26,713 nucleotides of DNA from Allomyces macrogynus ATCC 38327. Lineage: Eukaryota; Blastocladiomycota; Blastocladiomycetes; Blastocladiales; Blastocladiaceae. The notes beneath the pieces are model-generated. The model saw nothing but the letters and a program-made list of their open reading frames with translations. It was not told the DNA's origin and made no database searches. This document shows positions 9,263-20,279 of this stretch, piece after piece. The DNA is taken from assembly GCA_000151295.1 (NCBI GenBank), contig GG745354.1, positions 719,635 to 746,347 on the forward strand, given 5' to 3'. Both the position numbers and the translations under genes were made by a program. Numbering within the stretch: the stretch's first letter is position 1; every line of letters begins with the position of its first letter.

Positions 9263-11071
9263 ATGATCCGCTCCGCGCGCCCCCTCGCTGCGACGCGCCG
9301 AACCCTCGCCTCCGCGGCCACGGCAGCGGTGGCGGCCCCCAGCACGAGGGCTGCGGCTGGCCTCGCTTCAGCGCGGCGTAGCCATGCGACGGCGGTCCCT
9401 TCCACGACGCTGTGCGCCAACGCCGCATGTTCGCGGCCAACCGCGCGCACGTCCTCGTCCAGCGCACTCCGTCTATCGCGGTCGGCGCACCGTGCGCTCG
9501 TCCCTGCCGGCATCGCAGCGACCGCGCTCGTGCCCATCCCATCGACCTGCCCGCGATGCACGCACGCGCGCCCGGCACGGCGTCACGCGTCCTACTCGAC
9601 CGCGTCACTTGTGCCCGCCGCGCCGACCTCGCTCGTCTTCAATCATTTCGGCACGGGGTTCGCGAAGCACGCGCAGGCGCTCGTCGTCCCAGACCGCCGG
9701 TCCCCGCTCAAGTCGATGCAGTGTGGCGAAGACGCGTTCTTCTCGCGGTATAACTGTGTCGGGGTCGGCGATGGCGTCGGAGGGTGGCAGGGGCAGGCCA
9801 ATGCGAATGCGGGCCTGTTTGCGCGCAAGCTCATGCATTATTGCTCGGCCGAGCTTGAGCGCGCGCACGAGGTCCCCCCGAATGTGGCGGCACGCGACGA
9901 GATTGATATTGATCCAGTGGGGGTGTTGCAGCACGCGTATCATCGGACCGTGCAGGATGCGCAGAGCGAGGTAAGTTGGCCGCGTTGCGTGGATAACGTG
10001 GTTGGAGGAACAAGAATTGCGCACTCATCGAGCTGACGATAGGGCTTTGTCGGGTCCACGACCGCGTGTGTCGTCCTGCTCGTGCACGACGAGCTACGGA
10101 TTGCCAATCTCGGCGACGGCGCCGTCATGGTGATTCGGCAGGGCGAGTTTGTCTTCCGCACCGAAGAGCAAGTGCACTCGTTCAACTACCCTTACCAGCT
10201 CGGCACCGCAGCGAGCGACTTGCCGACGCATGCGCAGCAGTTCCGGGTCAAGGCGCACCACGGCGATATTGTCCTGGTCGTGTCGGACGGCATCCTCGAC
10301 AATCTCTTTGAAGAAGATATTCTCGCTGCGGTGCGCGAACACGTGCCGAAGCCCACCGTCGACCCGCCCGTCGTCCCACTCGCAAGAGATCCGGGGCTAC
10401 CAGCAGGGGCCGCGGGGACCGCCGAAACGGCCAGTAGCCATCCGCGCGGCTTCGCGTCATGGCTCACGTCACCCGCGTCGTCCCTCGCCAAGTCGGTGCG
10501 CGCGGCGGTGGCGGGACCGCCACCCCCTCCTCCTCCACCGGCCACGGAGCCAGTCGCGCCGATCCCGGACCCGTCGGCGCACCCGCTTGGGCACGACGTG
10601 CCCACTCTCCCGCCCGTATCCAGCGCGGGCGCGACCGATCCTGCCGCTGCCGCCGTGCCCGATTTCGGCCCTCCGCACGCGATCCCCGCCGCGTACACGG
10701 GTCTCCTCGCGCTCGCCGACCAGTGCCGCGCCGCATCCGTCGCGGACCAAGTCGCTCTCGCGCGTGCGGCTGCCGTAGCGGCTGCCGCTGCGGCGGATCC
10801 GCGACGGATTGCCGAGGCGTTGGCGCGCCGGGCCAAGGACGTGGCCGAGGACGTGCGGTGTGCGAGTCCCTTCCAGACGCGCGCGTTGCACGAAGGGTTG
10901 TATTTCCAGGGCGGGAAGACGGACGATATTAGTGTCGTGGTCGCGGTCGTGCGCGACCCGGCGCAGGCGCGTGCTGAGGGATTGGCTGCCGCCGCTGCAG
11001 CGGCCGCGGCAGAGGTAGAGGCAGGGGTGGGGAGGGGAGCGGATGCGGGGGCGAGTATGGGAGGGGCATAG
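9263..11071 (+). CDS. PTC7: PPTC7/Ptc7-type mitochondrial PP2C protein phosphatase
   Basis: This is a metal-dependent Ser/Thr phosphatase of the PPTC7/Ptc7 branch, which in yeast and animals acts in mitochondria on metabolic and coenzyme Q enzymes. Exons 9263-9970 and 10043-11071, with one 72-bp phase-0 intron (GTAAGT donor), give 578 aa. The first ~110 residues are Arg/Ala/Ser-rich and nearly acid-free, as in a long mitochondrial presequence. The catalytic domain follows: CGEDAFF (Asp157), VGDGVGGW (Asp170), GSTTACVVLL, RIANLGDGAVMV, FNYPYQLG, VSDGILDNL (Asp318) and near the end GGKTDDISVVVAVV (Asp530/531). These aspartates match the metal ligands of the family. A Pro/Ala-rich insert of roughly 140 residues (about 350-490), including an eight-proline run, separates the last two motifs; animal and yeast homologues have little there. 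The C-terminus ends in an Ala/Gly-rich tail. Confidence 0.92.
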
Positions 11072-12066
11072 CGGGCGGGCGAGCCACACGGGGTGCGCAC
11101 ATTGGAAATGAATCTCCACACTGCAGGCCTGCTCAACCTCGACATGTGCCCGGACACGGGGAGGAGGCGGGCGGAGCGGACGGAAGCGGGGATTCAGGCG
11201 GGCGCAGCGAGCAACGATGCAGGCGCCGCCGGTGGGCCGGCTTTCTTGTTTGTTGACGGTTTCTGTTTGCGCGAGTTACGAAAGGATGGTGCCGTTCCAC
11301 GCTTTCCGCTCGGACCCACGTGTAGCGATATTTACAAGAATCAAACAGACAGTTGAGCTTCTCGCTGACCAGTCCTGACCATGTGTTTGCCTCAGATCAC
11401 GGTCCGAAAAATGAATGGGCGGGTCAGGTCCAAGCAACGTTCGTTCAGCCCCCGGCGACATGCCGGCGTGCGAGCTGCGCCTGCACGTAAACCGCCGGCC
11501 GATCCTCTTCCGTTCTGGAGGCCTGCACCTGAACGAACCGCGCGCGAACGGCTGCCGACCACGTCGCAAACAGGCCGCCGCCGTCCTCTGAATAATTTCT
11601 ATTTCCGCTGGCGAGCACGACAGCGCCGGACTTCAGCTCCTTGCACAACCACTCGCAACCACTTTTGCTGCACGCCCCGCCACCGTCGACACCAACACCG
11701 GGTGGCCAAGCTCTGGACTGAAAAATTTATCGCGCGTGTGCCAACACTCGCCCAGTCGACACTATCGCGCCCGACGCATCGACGGACTCGCGGTTGGCCG
11801 GGTCACTTCGTTCGCGCACCTACTTACCGCTGCTGGTTCAGCGCGTGCGTTGGTCGGGCCGGCCCAAACAACGAACAACTCAGTTGCAACCGCGCACACT
11901 CTTTGGCCAGCCGATCATCTAAGCGCCTCCAAGCGCCCTTTCTGCTGTTTGCTGAACGCAGGCAGACCCGCCGCGCGCCGCCGCGCTCGCAACCCCGGAA
12001 ATAGAACCCCGCCATCTCGTTTCTCGTTCCTGCGACGCGCGTAGGTGCTCTTAATTTGCGTCCACC
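11072..12066. other. Intergenic region between PTC7-like and P2X-like genes
   Basis: This 995-bp gap begins with the 3' region of the phosphatase gene. A CACGTG at 11319-11324 is isolated and lacks the MAPEG dyad. The last 100 bp is the leader of the P2X-like gene (AATTTGCGTCCACC before its ATG). Overlapping Arg-rich open frames here resemble GC-rich noise and I do not call them. Confidence 0.5.
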
Positions 12067-14561
12067 ATGGCCTGGTCGCTGTGGCCACCGAGTTGCGGGA
12101 TCGGGTGGCCCGATTGGGACGAGGTGCTGGCCTACCAGACGTTCAAGTATTTGATCATTTGGGACCTGGTTGACGTTTCTTCAGAAAATGGAGGCCGAAG
12201 CTGACGCTGTGCTGTTGCTGCGGTTGTGAATGTTCTAGGACGGTCAAGTGCGTGGCGTTATTTCCGACTTGAATGATCTGCTTCTGTGGTGTCGTTGGTT
12301 GCTGACGCGGACGATGCCACTGTGTTCTCGTTGCTCGTTTCGCTTGCCAGGGTCCGAGATAGGAGGCTCGGCTTCATTCACAAGACGCTCGTCGCGACGA
12401 TACTGGGGTATATCATTTCGACGATCATCACCAAGCAGCTCTACCTGTCCAAGGAAAATGTGATTGGCGGTACATGCCTCCCCACCCCTTCACTCGCGCC
12501 CTTCCTCATTCCTCACCACTAACGACCTCCCCACCAGGCTCGGTGCGCACGACCCTGCAACGGCCACCCGTGGCCGTGGCCCAACAGCCGTACTGCTCGA
12601 CCGTCAAGGGCGGGTGCCTCTACTGGTCGGCTGAACAAGTCATGCCGCGCCCTGAAGAGGCCGGGATGTTTCTCGCGACGCGCGCGTCGGTAACCACGGC
12701 CACGACCGCGAGTAACCGGTCGGATTGCGACTGGCAGACACCGACAAGTGCCGATTGCGCGCCACTGTTCTTGCCGAACGCGACCATTGATTATTACCCG
12801 ATTGGGATCGAGAATTTTACGGTGCGGTTGCATGTTCCGGATCATGTCCACCTTGTGGAGGGCGCTAATCAAGGATGGTGTGTAGATTATGGTCGAGCAC
12901 ACCGTGCGTGGGTTCCAAACGGCCATTTCCAAGCGCAACGGCGATCTCGTTGGCACATTCTACAAGAACGGCGTGCCGTGGCGCACCTACCTGCCGAGCG
13001 CCTTGAACGGCGAGGATAAGGCCGCTGCCGCTGAGGATGCGAACCGTACCGGCACGCAGGCCGTGGTCCGGCCCAAGAATGTCGCGGGCGACGTTTTCTC
13101 GGGTGCGTACTCGAAAATGCTACCCTCCTGCTCGCCGCCATCGTCGCTCATTCCTGTGCAACGTGTCCGTTCTTTGTAGTGGGTGAGCTGCTCGAAGCCG
13201 CAGGCGTTCCGTCGCTCGACGCACTCTCAGAGGCGCCGGGCGCCAAGCCCAACGAGACGCTGCGATATGGCGGGATCGTGATCGTCGTCGAGATCAATTA
13301 CCAGAACAAGCTCCTGAACCCGTCCAAGCTGTTGTACTCGTACCGCGCCAGCGTTATTACGGGCGCCGAGTCCAAGGTGCGTGCGTGAGGGCAGGGCAGG
13401 ACTGTTGCGGTCAATGTTTGCACGTTGCTGATGCTCAACGACGACGTGTAGGAGATCCACTTGCGTGCGACGCCAAATAACACGAACGTGCGGTCATTCA
13501 ACTTGCACGGGATTCGCGTCAAATTTGTGCAGGCCGGGGCCATTGGGCGTACGTTTAACTTGTGGCGATGCCTCCAAGCGCGTAACAACAAACTCACTCG
13601 ACCCTCACCCATGCGCAGAGTTTGAGCTCATTTCGCTCCTGACCAACATGGTCGCGTCGCTCGCGCTCCTGCGGCTCGCCGTGATCTTTGTCGAAGTGCT
13701 GATGTTACACGTCTTGCCCGAGCGCAAGGCTTACCACGAGTACAAGTATCAGGTCACGGAAGAGTTTTCCAGCACCACGTCGCTGCGGCCGATGCGGTTG
13801 CTCACGTCGTGGGTGCGTTGCATTGGTGCCGCTCGGAACGCACACGTTCACGGACGCCACTGACCCTTTCCCTCTCCCACGGTTAGACGTCACCCAACGC
13901 GACCGTCGACCACACAGACACACCCACACCACGCACCACCTCCACCGGCGCCGGCGCAAACCCGGCCTACATGCGCCCGCGCATAATCCACACCTCCTCA
14001 CGCGGCCTGCCCTCCCGCTCTACCGACACAGGCCCGCCCTCCCCACGACTCGCGCGACACGACAGAGCCGTCGATCCTCACCACGACCACGCGGTCGTCA
14101 TGCACGTCGACCAGCCACCACCCGACGGCCGTGCCGGACTCGCGTCATCGGCCGTCACCTCCGCGACCGCCACGCTCATCAACGACGTGTCCGAGGACGT
14201 GTCCGACGATCCGTGGAGCCCCAAGTCGAACAAGGGCGCGTATTACGATTCATTGGGCAGGGGGAGTAGCGAGTGTGGTGAAGGGGTGCGGCGGGGGCCG
14301 GTCCCGCCGCCTACGACGCGGTCGAGTACGGATCCGACGCGATTGAGTGCCGACCCGGCCCATGTTCCGCTGATTGTTGTGCGGTCGCGGTCGAGTTCGT
14401 ACCGTGTGCGTGGGGCCACGGCGCCTGCGGCCCTGACGCCGGCACCGGCACCGCCGTCGCCGCTGATACGGCCGGTGCGGGAAATTGGGTGGAAGGAAGA
14501 CAGGTCGTCGGATCGGAAGAGTAAGTGCAGTGATGACGGGCGCGGGCCGGGGCCGAGATGA
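12067..14561 (+). CDS. P2X: P2X-like ligand-gated ion channel subunit
   Basis: P2X channels are trimeric, usually ATP-gated, cation channels with two membrane helices and a large ectodomain. Exon 1 starts at 12067 (ATG in ccaccATGG) and encodes YQTFKYLIIWD, matching the YETPK N-terminal motif. Later exons are well defined: end at 12469, then 12538-12821, 12886-13102, 13180-13376, 13452-13548, 13619-13812 and 13887-14561. Helix 1 is near TLVATILGYIISTII and helix 2 near ISLLTNMVASLALL. Diagnostic blocks are ENFT...ISKRN, FSVGELLEAAG, LYSYRAS and LHGIRVKF followed by the second helix. YHEYK after helix 2 matches the family's YxxxK trafficking motif. Only four ectodomain Cys are seen (vertebrates have ten). 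The tail after helix 2 is long (more than 240 aa), Ser/Pro/Arg-rich and disordered-looking. The junction between exons 1 and 2 (about 12155-12355) could not be resolved in phase. Confidence 0.88.
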
Positions 14562-15247
14562 GGACGGGTGGCCCGTTTTGAATTTGGTTTTGGATGTTTT
14601 TGGATGTTTTTGATGTGTGGAATGCGGTTGCGCTTTTCGATACCTGAATGCTCGTTTTGCCTTGGTCTCATTTTTATTCGTTGTAGTGAAGTCGTTGTGC
14701 CCTACTTTTTGTTCTATTCATGGCCATCATTGCGAAGCACCGTGCCCTCTCTCATTCACCATCAAGCACGACAATGTTATCGAAAAATGCTGGATTCACG
14801 AGCGGGTTCTGCAGCTCGCCAATCGTCGAGCAGCACACGGCAGCTAGGTCTCCACTCGTCATCAACTTGCTATCCTCGCGCTGGTTGAGCGCCGTCGCCC
14901 GAGCCCAAGGAGGTGTGCTGCTTTGGCCGGGTGCGAGACGTGTGGGACGTGCGAGTCAGTACGGCGTGACTCTCGCGTGAAGAGATCGCCGGCGTTCAAC
15001 GCCTCGCTCGCCAAAGGGCCGACGCCAGCCGCCAAGTCGACCAACGCCGGCCAAGTCGCCGCCGATGCGACGCTCCCGCGATTATTACTCATTTGCCACG
15101 TTGTCGACGACGTCGTGCACACCGCACGCCCGGCGCGCCAGAGAGCCTGACGACTTGCTGCAAAGGAACCGCGCCGCAGCCCCCGCTCACGTCTTGCCCG
15201 CGCCGACCGGATTAGTTCCGGACGTCTCCACCACACCACCAGCAACG
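14562..15247. other. Intergenic region between P2X-like and P4-ATPase genes
   Basis: This 686-bp gap starts with a T-rich stretch (14570-14720) that fits the 3' region of the P2X-like gene. It then becomes GC-rich toward the flippase start. The flippase frame remains open upstream to an in-frame ATG at 15065, so part of this region may be coding if that start is used. Confidence 0.5.
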
Positions 15248-18200
15248 ATGATCCCAGCCTACGGTAACGCGTCGTCCGCGTCCGAGAACGGCGGGTCTCC
15301 CTCGCACCGCGCCGTGCGCCTCGACCAGCGCCACCCGCTCCTCGCCGGCAACGTCGGCAGCGACCCGGACCTCTACCGTCTTGACGTCACAGACCCGACT
15401 ATGGCCGCATTCGCATCCAGCAGTGCCGCGCCTTTACTCGATCTGACCCCGGGCAACCCGCGCTCGCGCGTCGGATCGTCCGTCTCATCAACAAGACGTG
15501 GCACGCCCTCTGTCTCGCTGCGTGGGTCGCGCGCGCCGTCGCCAGCTCGTGGAGGCGCTCGGTCCCTTGCCGTGGCGACAAAACCGCCACCGCCCAGCTC
15601 GCCCATGGGTAGCGGTGGTGGCGGTGGCGGTGGACGCGCGTCGCGCCAGGGCAAGCGCCGTAACTCGGACGCGCTCGACCAGGAAGAGTGGATGTTGGCC
15701 GCGGTGCACTCGGACTCGGCGCAATCGCGGTCCAGGTCGCGCTCACAATCGTCGAGCGAAGCAGCCGGCGCACATGCACCCATGGATCACGTATGGCACT
15801 TAGCTCTCTTTTTCTTCTCACTGATGGATCAAGAATCCAGTTGCTGATGTTGACATGGGGCACAATAGCCGTACCGATCGTCACGCCGCCACCCACCATG
15901 GCGCCGATTCGCCAGCGCGCTTGGTGCCTGCATCACGTTCCCTTGCTGGCTGCCCGGGCTCGCCTGGCATGCGCTCGTTCGGTCGCTCAGGCGGCCACCA
16001 CCACACTTGGCCCGCTCGTTTACCGTGCCTCGTACGCATCGCTTCTCTGTTAATCGTTCGCGCGTTGAACCAGTGTACCAATCTCATTCGCCCCAGTCTT
16101 GCTTGACCAGCGCCCGGCACGCCGCCGCGAATTCCCGCCCAATGTCGTGCGCAACCAGAAATACTCGCTGTTCTCGTTCCTGCCGCTCGTACTCTATGAA
16201 CAGGTTTGTTAACTACTCGCCAACGCGATACATGGTACTCGGCTAACGCGGCACTTTCTCCACCAGTTCAAGTTCTTCTTCAACCTGTACTTCCTGCTCG
16301 TCGCCCTCTCGCAATTCGTGCCGGCCCTCAAAGTCGGGTACCTCGTCACCTACGTGGCCCCACTCGCGTTCGTCCTGCTCGTGACCCTCGCCAAGGAGGC
16401 CGCCGACGACTGGGCCCGGCGGCAGCGCGACCGCGAGGCCAATTCGCAATGCTACGACGTGCTCGACGCGATCACCGCACAATTCCACCCGGTCCCGTCG
16501 GCCGAACTCGCCGTTGGCGACATTGTCCGGCTCGCCAAGAACCAGCGCGTGCCCGCGGATATGGTCCTGCTGCACACGCACGAGCGCGCCGGGACCTGTT
16601 TTATTCGCACTGACCAGCTCGACGGCGAGACCGATTGGAAAGTGCGGGTTGCGGTGCCCGCGACACACGCGATGGTCGCGCAGCAAGCGGGCGCGCGCGA
16701 CCCGGACGCGTGTCTCGCGTACGTTGTCCTGCGCGTCGACGCGGAACCGCCGTCGCGCGATATTCATGCGTTTTCGGGCACAATCGCGGTCGAGTCGGTG
16801 ACGGCCGGGTCGACCCTGACGGCACCGGAACCGCTCACGGCCGACCACATGCTCTGGATGAACACGGTGGTTGCGTCTGACCCGGTCGTAGCCTGTGTCG
16901 TGTACACGGGTGCCGATACGCGCGCCGTGCGTAATACGAGCCACGCGACGGCGAAAATTGGGTTGCTTGACCATGAACTGAACCAACTCGCCAAAATTTT
17001 GTTTGCCGTCACGTTTGCCCTCTCCGGGTTCATGGTCTATGGCGCTGGACTGCACGGGCCGTGGGGCGTGTACCTCGTCCGGTTCCTGATCCTGTTCTCG
17101 TCGATTATTCCCATTTCACTCCGCGTGAATCTGGATTTCGCCAAGACGTATTACGCACGGTGCATGGAACGTGACCCGGATATGCCCGAGACTGTCGTGC
17201 GCACGTCGACGATCCCCGAGGATTTGGGGCGGATCGAGTTCTTGTTGACGGATAAGACGGGCACGTTGACGAGGAACGAAATGGAGATGAAAAAGGTGCA
17301 TTTGGGTACCATGGCGTTTGGCAGCGACGCGCTCGAGGATTTGCGCGCGCTCGTGCTTGGGGATCCGGCGCCGACACCGATGACGGCCATTCCGTCGACG
17401 TGGGGCGGCGGGAGCAGTGGTGGTGCAGCGCGGACGCGCGATATGGCGGTACGCGCGCGCGAGCTCGTCCTGGCGCTCGCATTGTGTCACAACGTGACCC
17501 CCGTTGTCTCCGAGACCGACGGCAGCGTCATGTTGCAGGCCGCTTCGCCCGACGAAATGGCGCTCGTGCGGTTCGCGCAGAATATGGGGCTCGCGCTCGT
17601 GCACCGCGACCAGCAATCGATGACGATCAAGTTCCCGGACGGGCAGGAGCGGTCGTATACGATTGTTGCCGTGTTCCCGTTCACGTCCGAGTCGAAGCGC
17701 ATGGGGATTGTCGTGCAGGATACGACGCAGGGAAGCAGCGGCGAGGCCTTGTTTTACGAAAAGGGCGCCGACACGGTCATGGCGCGGCTCGTTGCGCACA
17801 ATGATTGGATCGACGAGGAGTGTGGGAACATGGCGCGTGAGGGGTTGCGCACGCTCGTGGTTGCGCGGAAACGGCTCACGGCCGATACGCTCGCGCGGTT
17901 CTTGCGCGAGTACCAGGCCGCACGCACGGCGTTGACCGACCGTGCCGCGGCGACAGCGCGTGTCATCTCCCAATGGCTCGAGCGCGACTTGGAACCGCTC
18001 GGCGTGACGGGCGTCGAGGACAAGTTGCAGGACGATGTGCGCCCGACGCTCGAGGCCCTGCGCAATGCCGGGATCAAGGTCTGGATGCTGACTGGGGACA
18101 AGGTCGAGACCGCCACGTGCATTGCCCTGTCGTCGAAACTCGTCGCGCGCACGCAGGCGCTGTATACGGTCACGGACGTGCGCGACGCGCATGCGGCGCG

Positions 18201-19302
18201 CGCGGAACTGGATCGGCTTGGGCATGCGGCGATGCGGGGTGGCGACGCGTGCCTGATCATTGATGGGCCGTCGCTCGCGACTTGTCTGGATGCGTGCCCC
18301 GCCGAGTTTTTGGCCGTGGCGTCGCGGCTCGGGTGTGTCGTGTGTTGCCGGTGCGCGCCGACGCAAAAGGCGCAAATCACGACGCTCATCAAGACGACGA
18401 CGGGCAAGCGCGTCTTGGCCATTGGCGATGGCGGCAACGACGTCGCCATGATCCAAGCGGCCGATGTCGGGGTCGGGATTTTCGGCAAGGAAGGGCGGCA
18501 AGCGGCGCTCGCCGCGGATTTCGCGGTGCCGCAGTTTGCGCACTTGACACGGTTGCTGCTTTGGCACGGGCGCAACAGTTACCAGCGGTCGGCCAAGCTC
18601 GCGCAGTTTATTATTCACCGCGGCCTGATTATCACGGTCATGCAGGCTGTTTTTAGCGCCATGTATTACTTTGCCCCGATTGCGCTGTTCCAAGGGATGC
18701 TGCTCGTCGGGTACACGACCATCTACACGAACGCGCCCGTGTTTTCGCTGATTCTCGACCACGACGTGCCAGCCGATTTGGCGCTGCTGTTCCCGGAACT
18801 GTACCGCGACTTGGTCAAGGGACGCGCTTTGTCGTACCGCACCTTCTTTGCGTGGCTGCTTGTGTCGGTCTATCAGGGCGGCGCCATCATGATGCTCGCG
18901 CTGCTCTTGTTCGACCGCGACCTCGTGCACATGGTCGCGATTTCGTTCACAGCATTGATTGTGAATGAGCTCGTCATGGTCATGGTTGAGATTGTCACCT
19001 GGCATCGGTACATGGCGTACGCGCTGATCGCGACGGTAGCCGTGTATGTCGCGTCGATGGCCATCTTGCCCGAGTTTGGTATGCGTCTGCCTTGGCCCCG
19101 GCTCAAGCTTGCTGGCCGAACCACACCACTGACGCTCGTGCTTTCCTCTCCACCCGTAGATATGAGTTTTGTCCTGACGACCGCGTTTGTCGCCAAGGTC
19201 GCAGCCATGGCCGCGATCAGTTGTGTCCCGCTCGTCGTCTTGCACCGCGCCAAGCTGCATTTTGCGCCGCCCAGTTACCAGAAACTCGTCAATCACCACT
19301 AA
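15248..19302 (+). CDS. NEO1: P4-ATPase, Neo1/ATP9 class phospholipid flippase
   Basis: P4-ATPases move phospholipids to the cytosolic leaflet; the Neo1/ATP9 class works in Golgi and endosomal membranes, without a Cdc50 partner in yeast. The N-terminal exon (15248-15790) is Ser/Arg/Gly-rich and disordered-looking. A middle exon beginning about 15834 is followed by an intron ending near 16085-16110, then an exon to 16203 with FPPNVVRNQKYS and FLPLVLYEQ. The main exon 16267-19078 and the last exon 19160-19302 complete it (about 1,270 aa). Hallmarks are DQLDGETDW (actuator loop, 16612-16638), the phosphorylation site DKTGTLT (Asp at 17251), KGADTVMARLV, MLTGDKVETA and the hinge GDGGNDVAMIQ (18424-18456). 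The C-terminus ends PPSYQKLVNHH, like the ATP9 PPSYSKL ending. The intron 19079-19159 is 81 bp and stays in frame if retained. An upstream in-frame ATG (15065) is possible. N-terminal exon borders are uncertain. Confidence 0.93.
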
Positions 19303-19539
19303 CGTGGGATGCGATTCGCGGCGTGTCGTGCCCTTGCTCGTGGAAACGCGCTAGTGGAAAGGAAATGCATTGCCCGCGTAGGGCGTGTTTTGTCTCAATT
19401 AGGAATGGGTTGAGCACACATTTCTTGGCGCGTTCTCCAAACATCAACATGACGTTCTCATTCATGCGCGCCGTGACGTTCCGCTTGGACCTACCGCTCC
19501 CTGTTGACCAACAACGGCAAGTATGTGTTCTCCCTCTGT

Positions 19540-20279
19540 TCTCATATTGCGCAACAGACTGGCGACTCAATTCTGCACGATTCTGCTCCCACTCCTTGGC
19601 CAGGACGTCATCCAAAATGGTTTGATTTTTTTGCGTGATCATCGGCCCAGACCTAGTTTGCTTCTGGCAAGAAACCGCTCAGGGGCCTCGCAACCGCGTT
19701 GTCGCTCCGCCGCACCTTCTCCACTGCTTCCTGGCGGCTCGTGGGCTCCACAGCATGGCTTGCTTCTATGGCCAAGCCCGACCACATCCTCAGCAGCTTC
19801 ACTTGCATGTTCAGGCACTGCTCCTAGATCCGCGCGGTATCGACTGTTTAGTGCATCCTCGGCGTGCATAAAACCGAAAACCAGCGCCAACGTAAACAAC
19901 TCCAGATCCCAATAGACGACATTCAAGCCGAACAGCCAGCCGCAAATGACTACCTCTATCCGGTGGAGAACTCTCGTCAGAACTTTTCCAACCCAATTTC
20001 TCAACCGAGAGACGACTTGGGCCATCGGCAGCTTTAGGTACCACGGCAAATACTGCAAATGGTCGGGCACGCGCGGGTACCATGCGAACCACCGAGACCG
20101 GGCCGCCGGAGCCGCCGGGGACACGCAAGCTGCTCATAGTGGTGGTAGACGTGCGTGGTGGTCGGGAGATACTGTTGGCAAATCGCGCGGCGGAGGAATC
20201 GGCGGCTTGCAAGAGCCGGGCGGATGGCGAGCCGCGAGGAGAGGGCGGCGGCGCGCGATACCATGAAGGCGGACAACAT
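19540..20279 (-). other. Unresolved coding-like locus with mitochondrial-type N-terminus
   Basis: I do not recognise this locus. From ATG 20279 on the minus strand a basic peptide (MLSAFMVSRAAALSSRLAIR and onward) looks like a mitochondrial targeting sequence. High-G/C third positions then move to a second frame at about 20124-19840, containing a membrane-like stretch (EVVICGWLFGLNVVYWDLEL). A third frame, 19830-19680, contains LLRMWSGLAIEASHAV. Another block at 19670-19540 contains TILDDVLAKEWEQNRAELSR after an acceptor-like CTTGCCAG. I could not connect these with GT-AG introns in phase. It may be a multi-exon gene with weak splice sites, a frameshifted pseudogene, or partly chance. It lies convergent to the flippase gene. 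Confidence 0.35.

Noticed and set aside
11381..12044. Overlapping plus-strand open frames before the P2X-like gene
   Set aside because: They are Arg/Thr/Pro-rich in all frames with no splice-supported continuation into exon 1; more likely leader and intergenic DNA.
16007..16246. Alternative frame through the third exon of the flippase
   Set aside because: The frame giving FPPNVVRNQKYS and LVLYEQ matches the Neo1/ATP9 family and splices cleanly at 16203; the alternative does not.
17116..19299. 727-codon open frame on the minus strand opposite the flippase
   Set aside because: GC-rich third positions of the P4-ATPase gene suppress stops on the other strand. The translation is Arg/His/Gln-rich without protein-like features.
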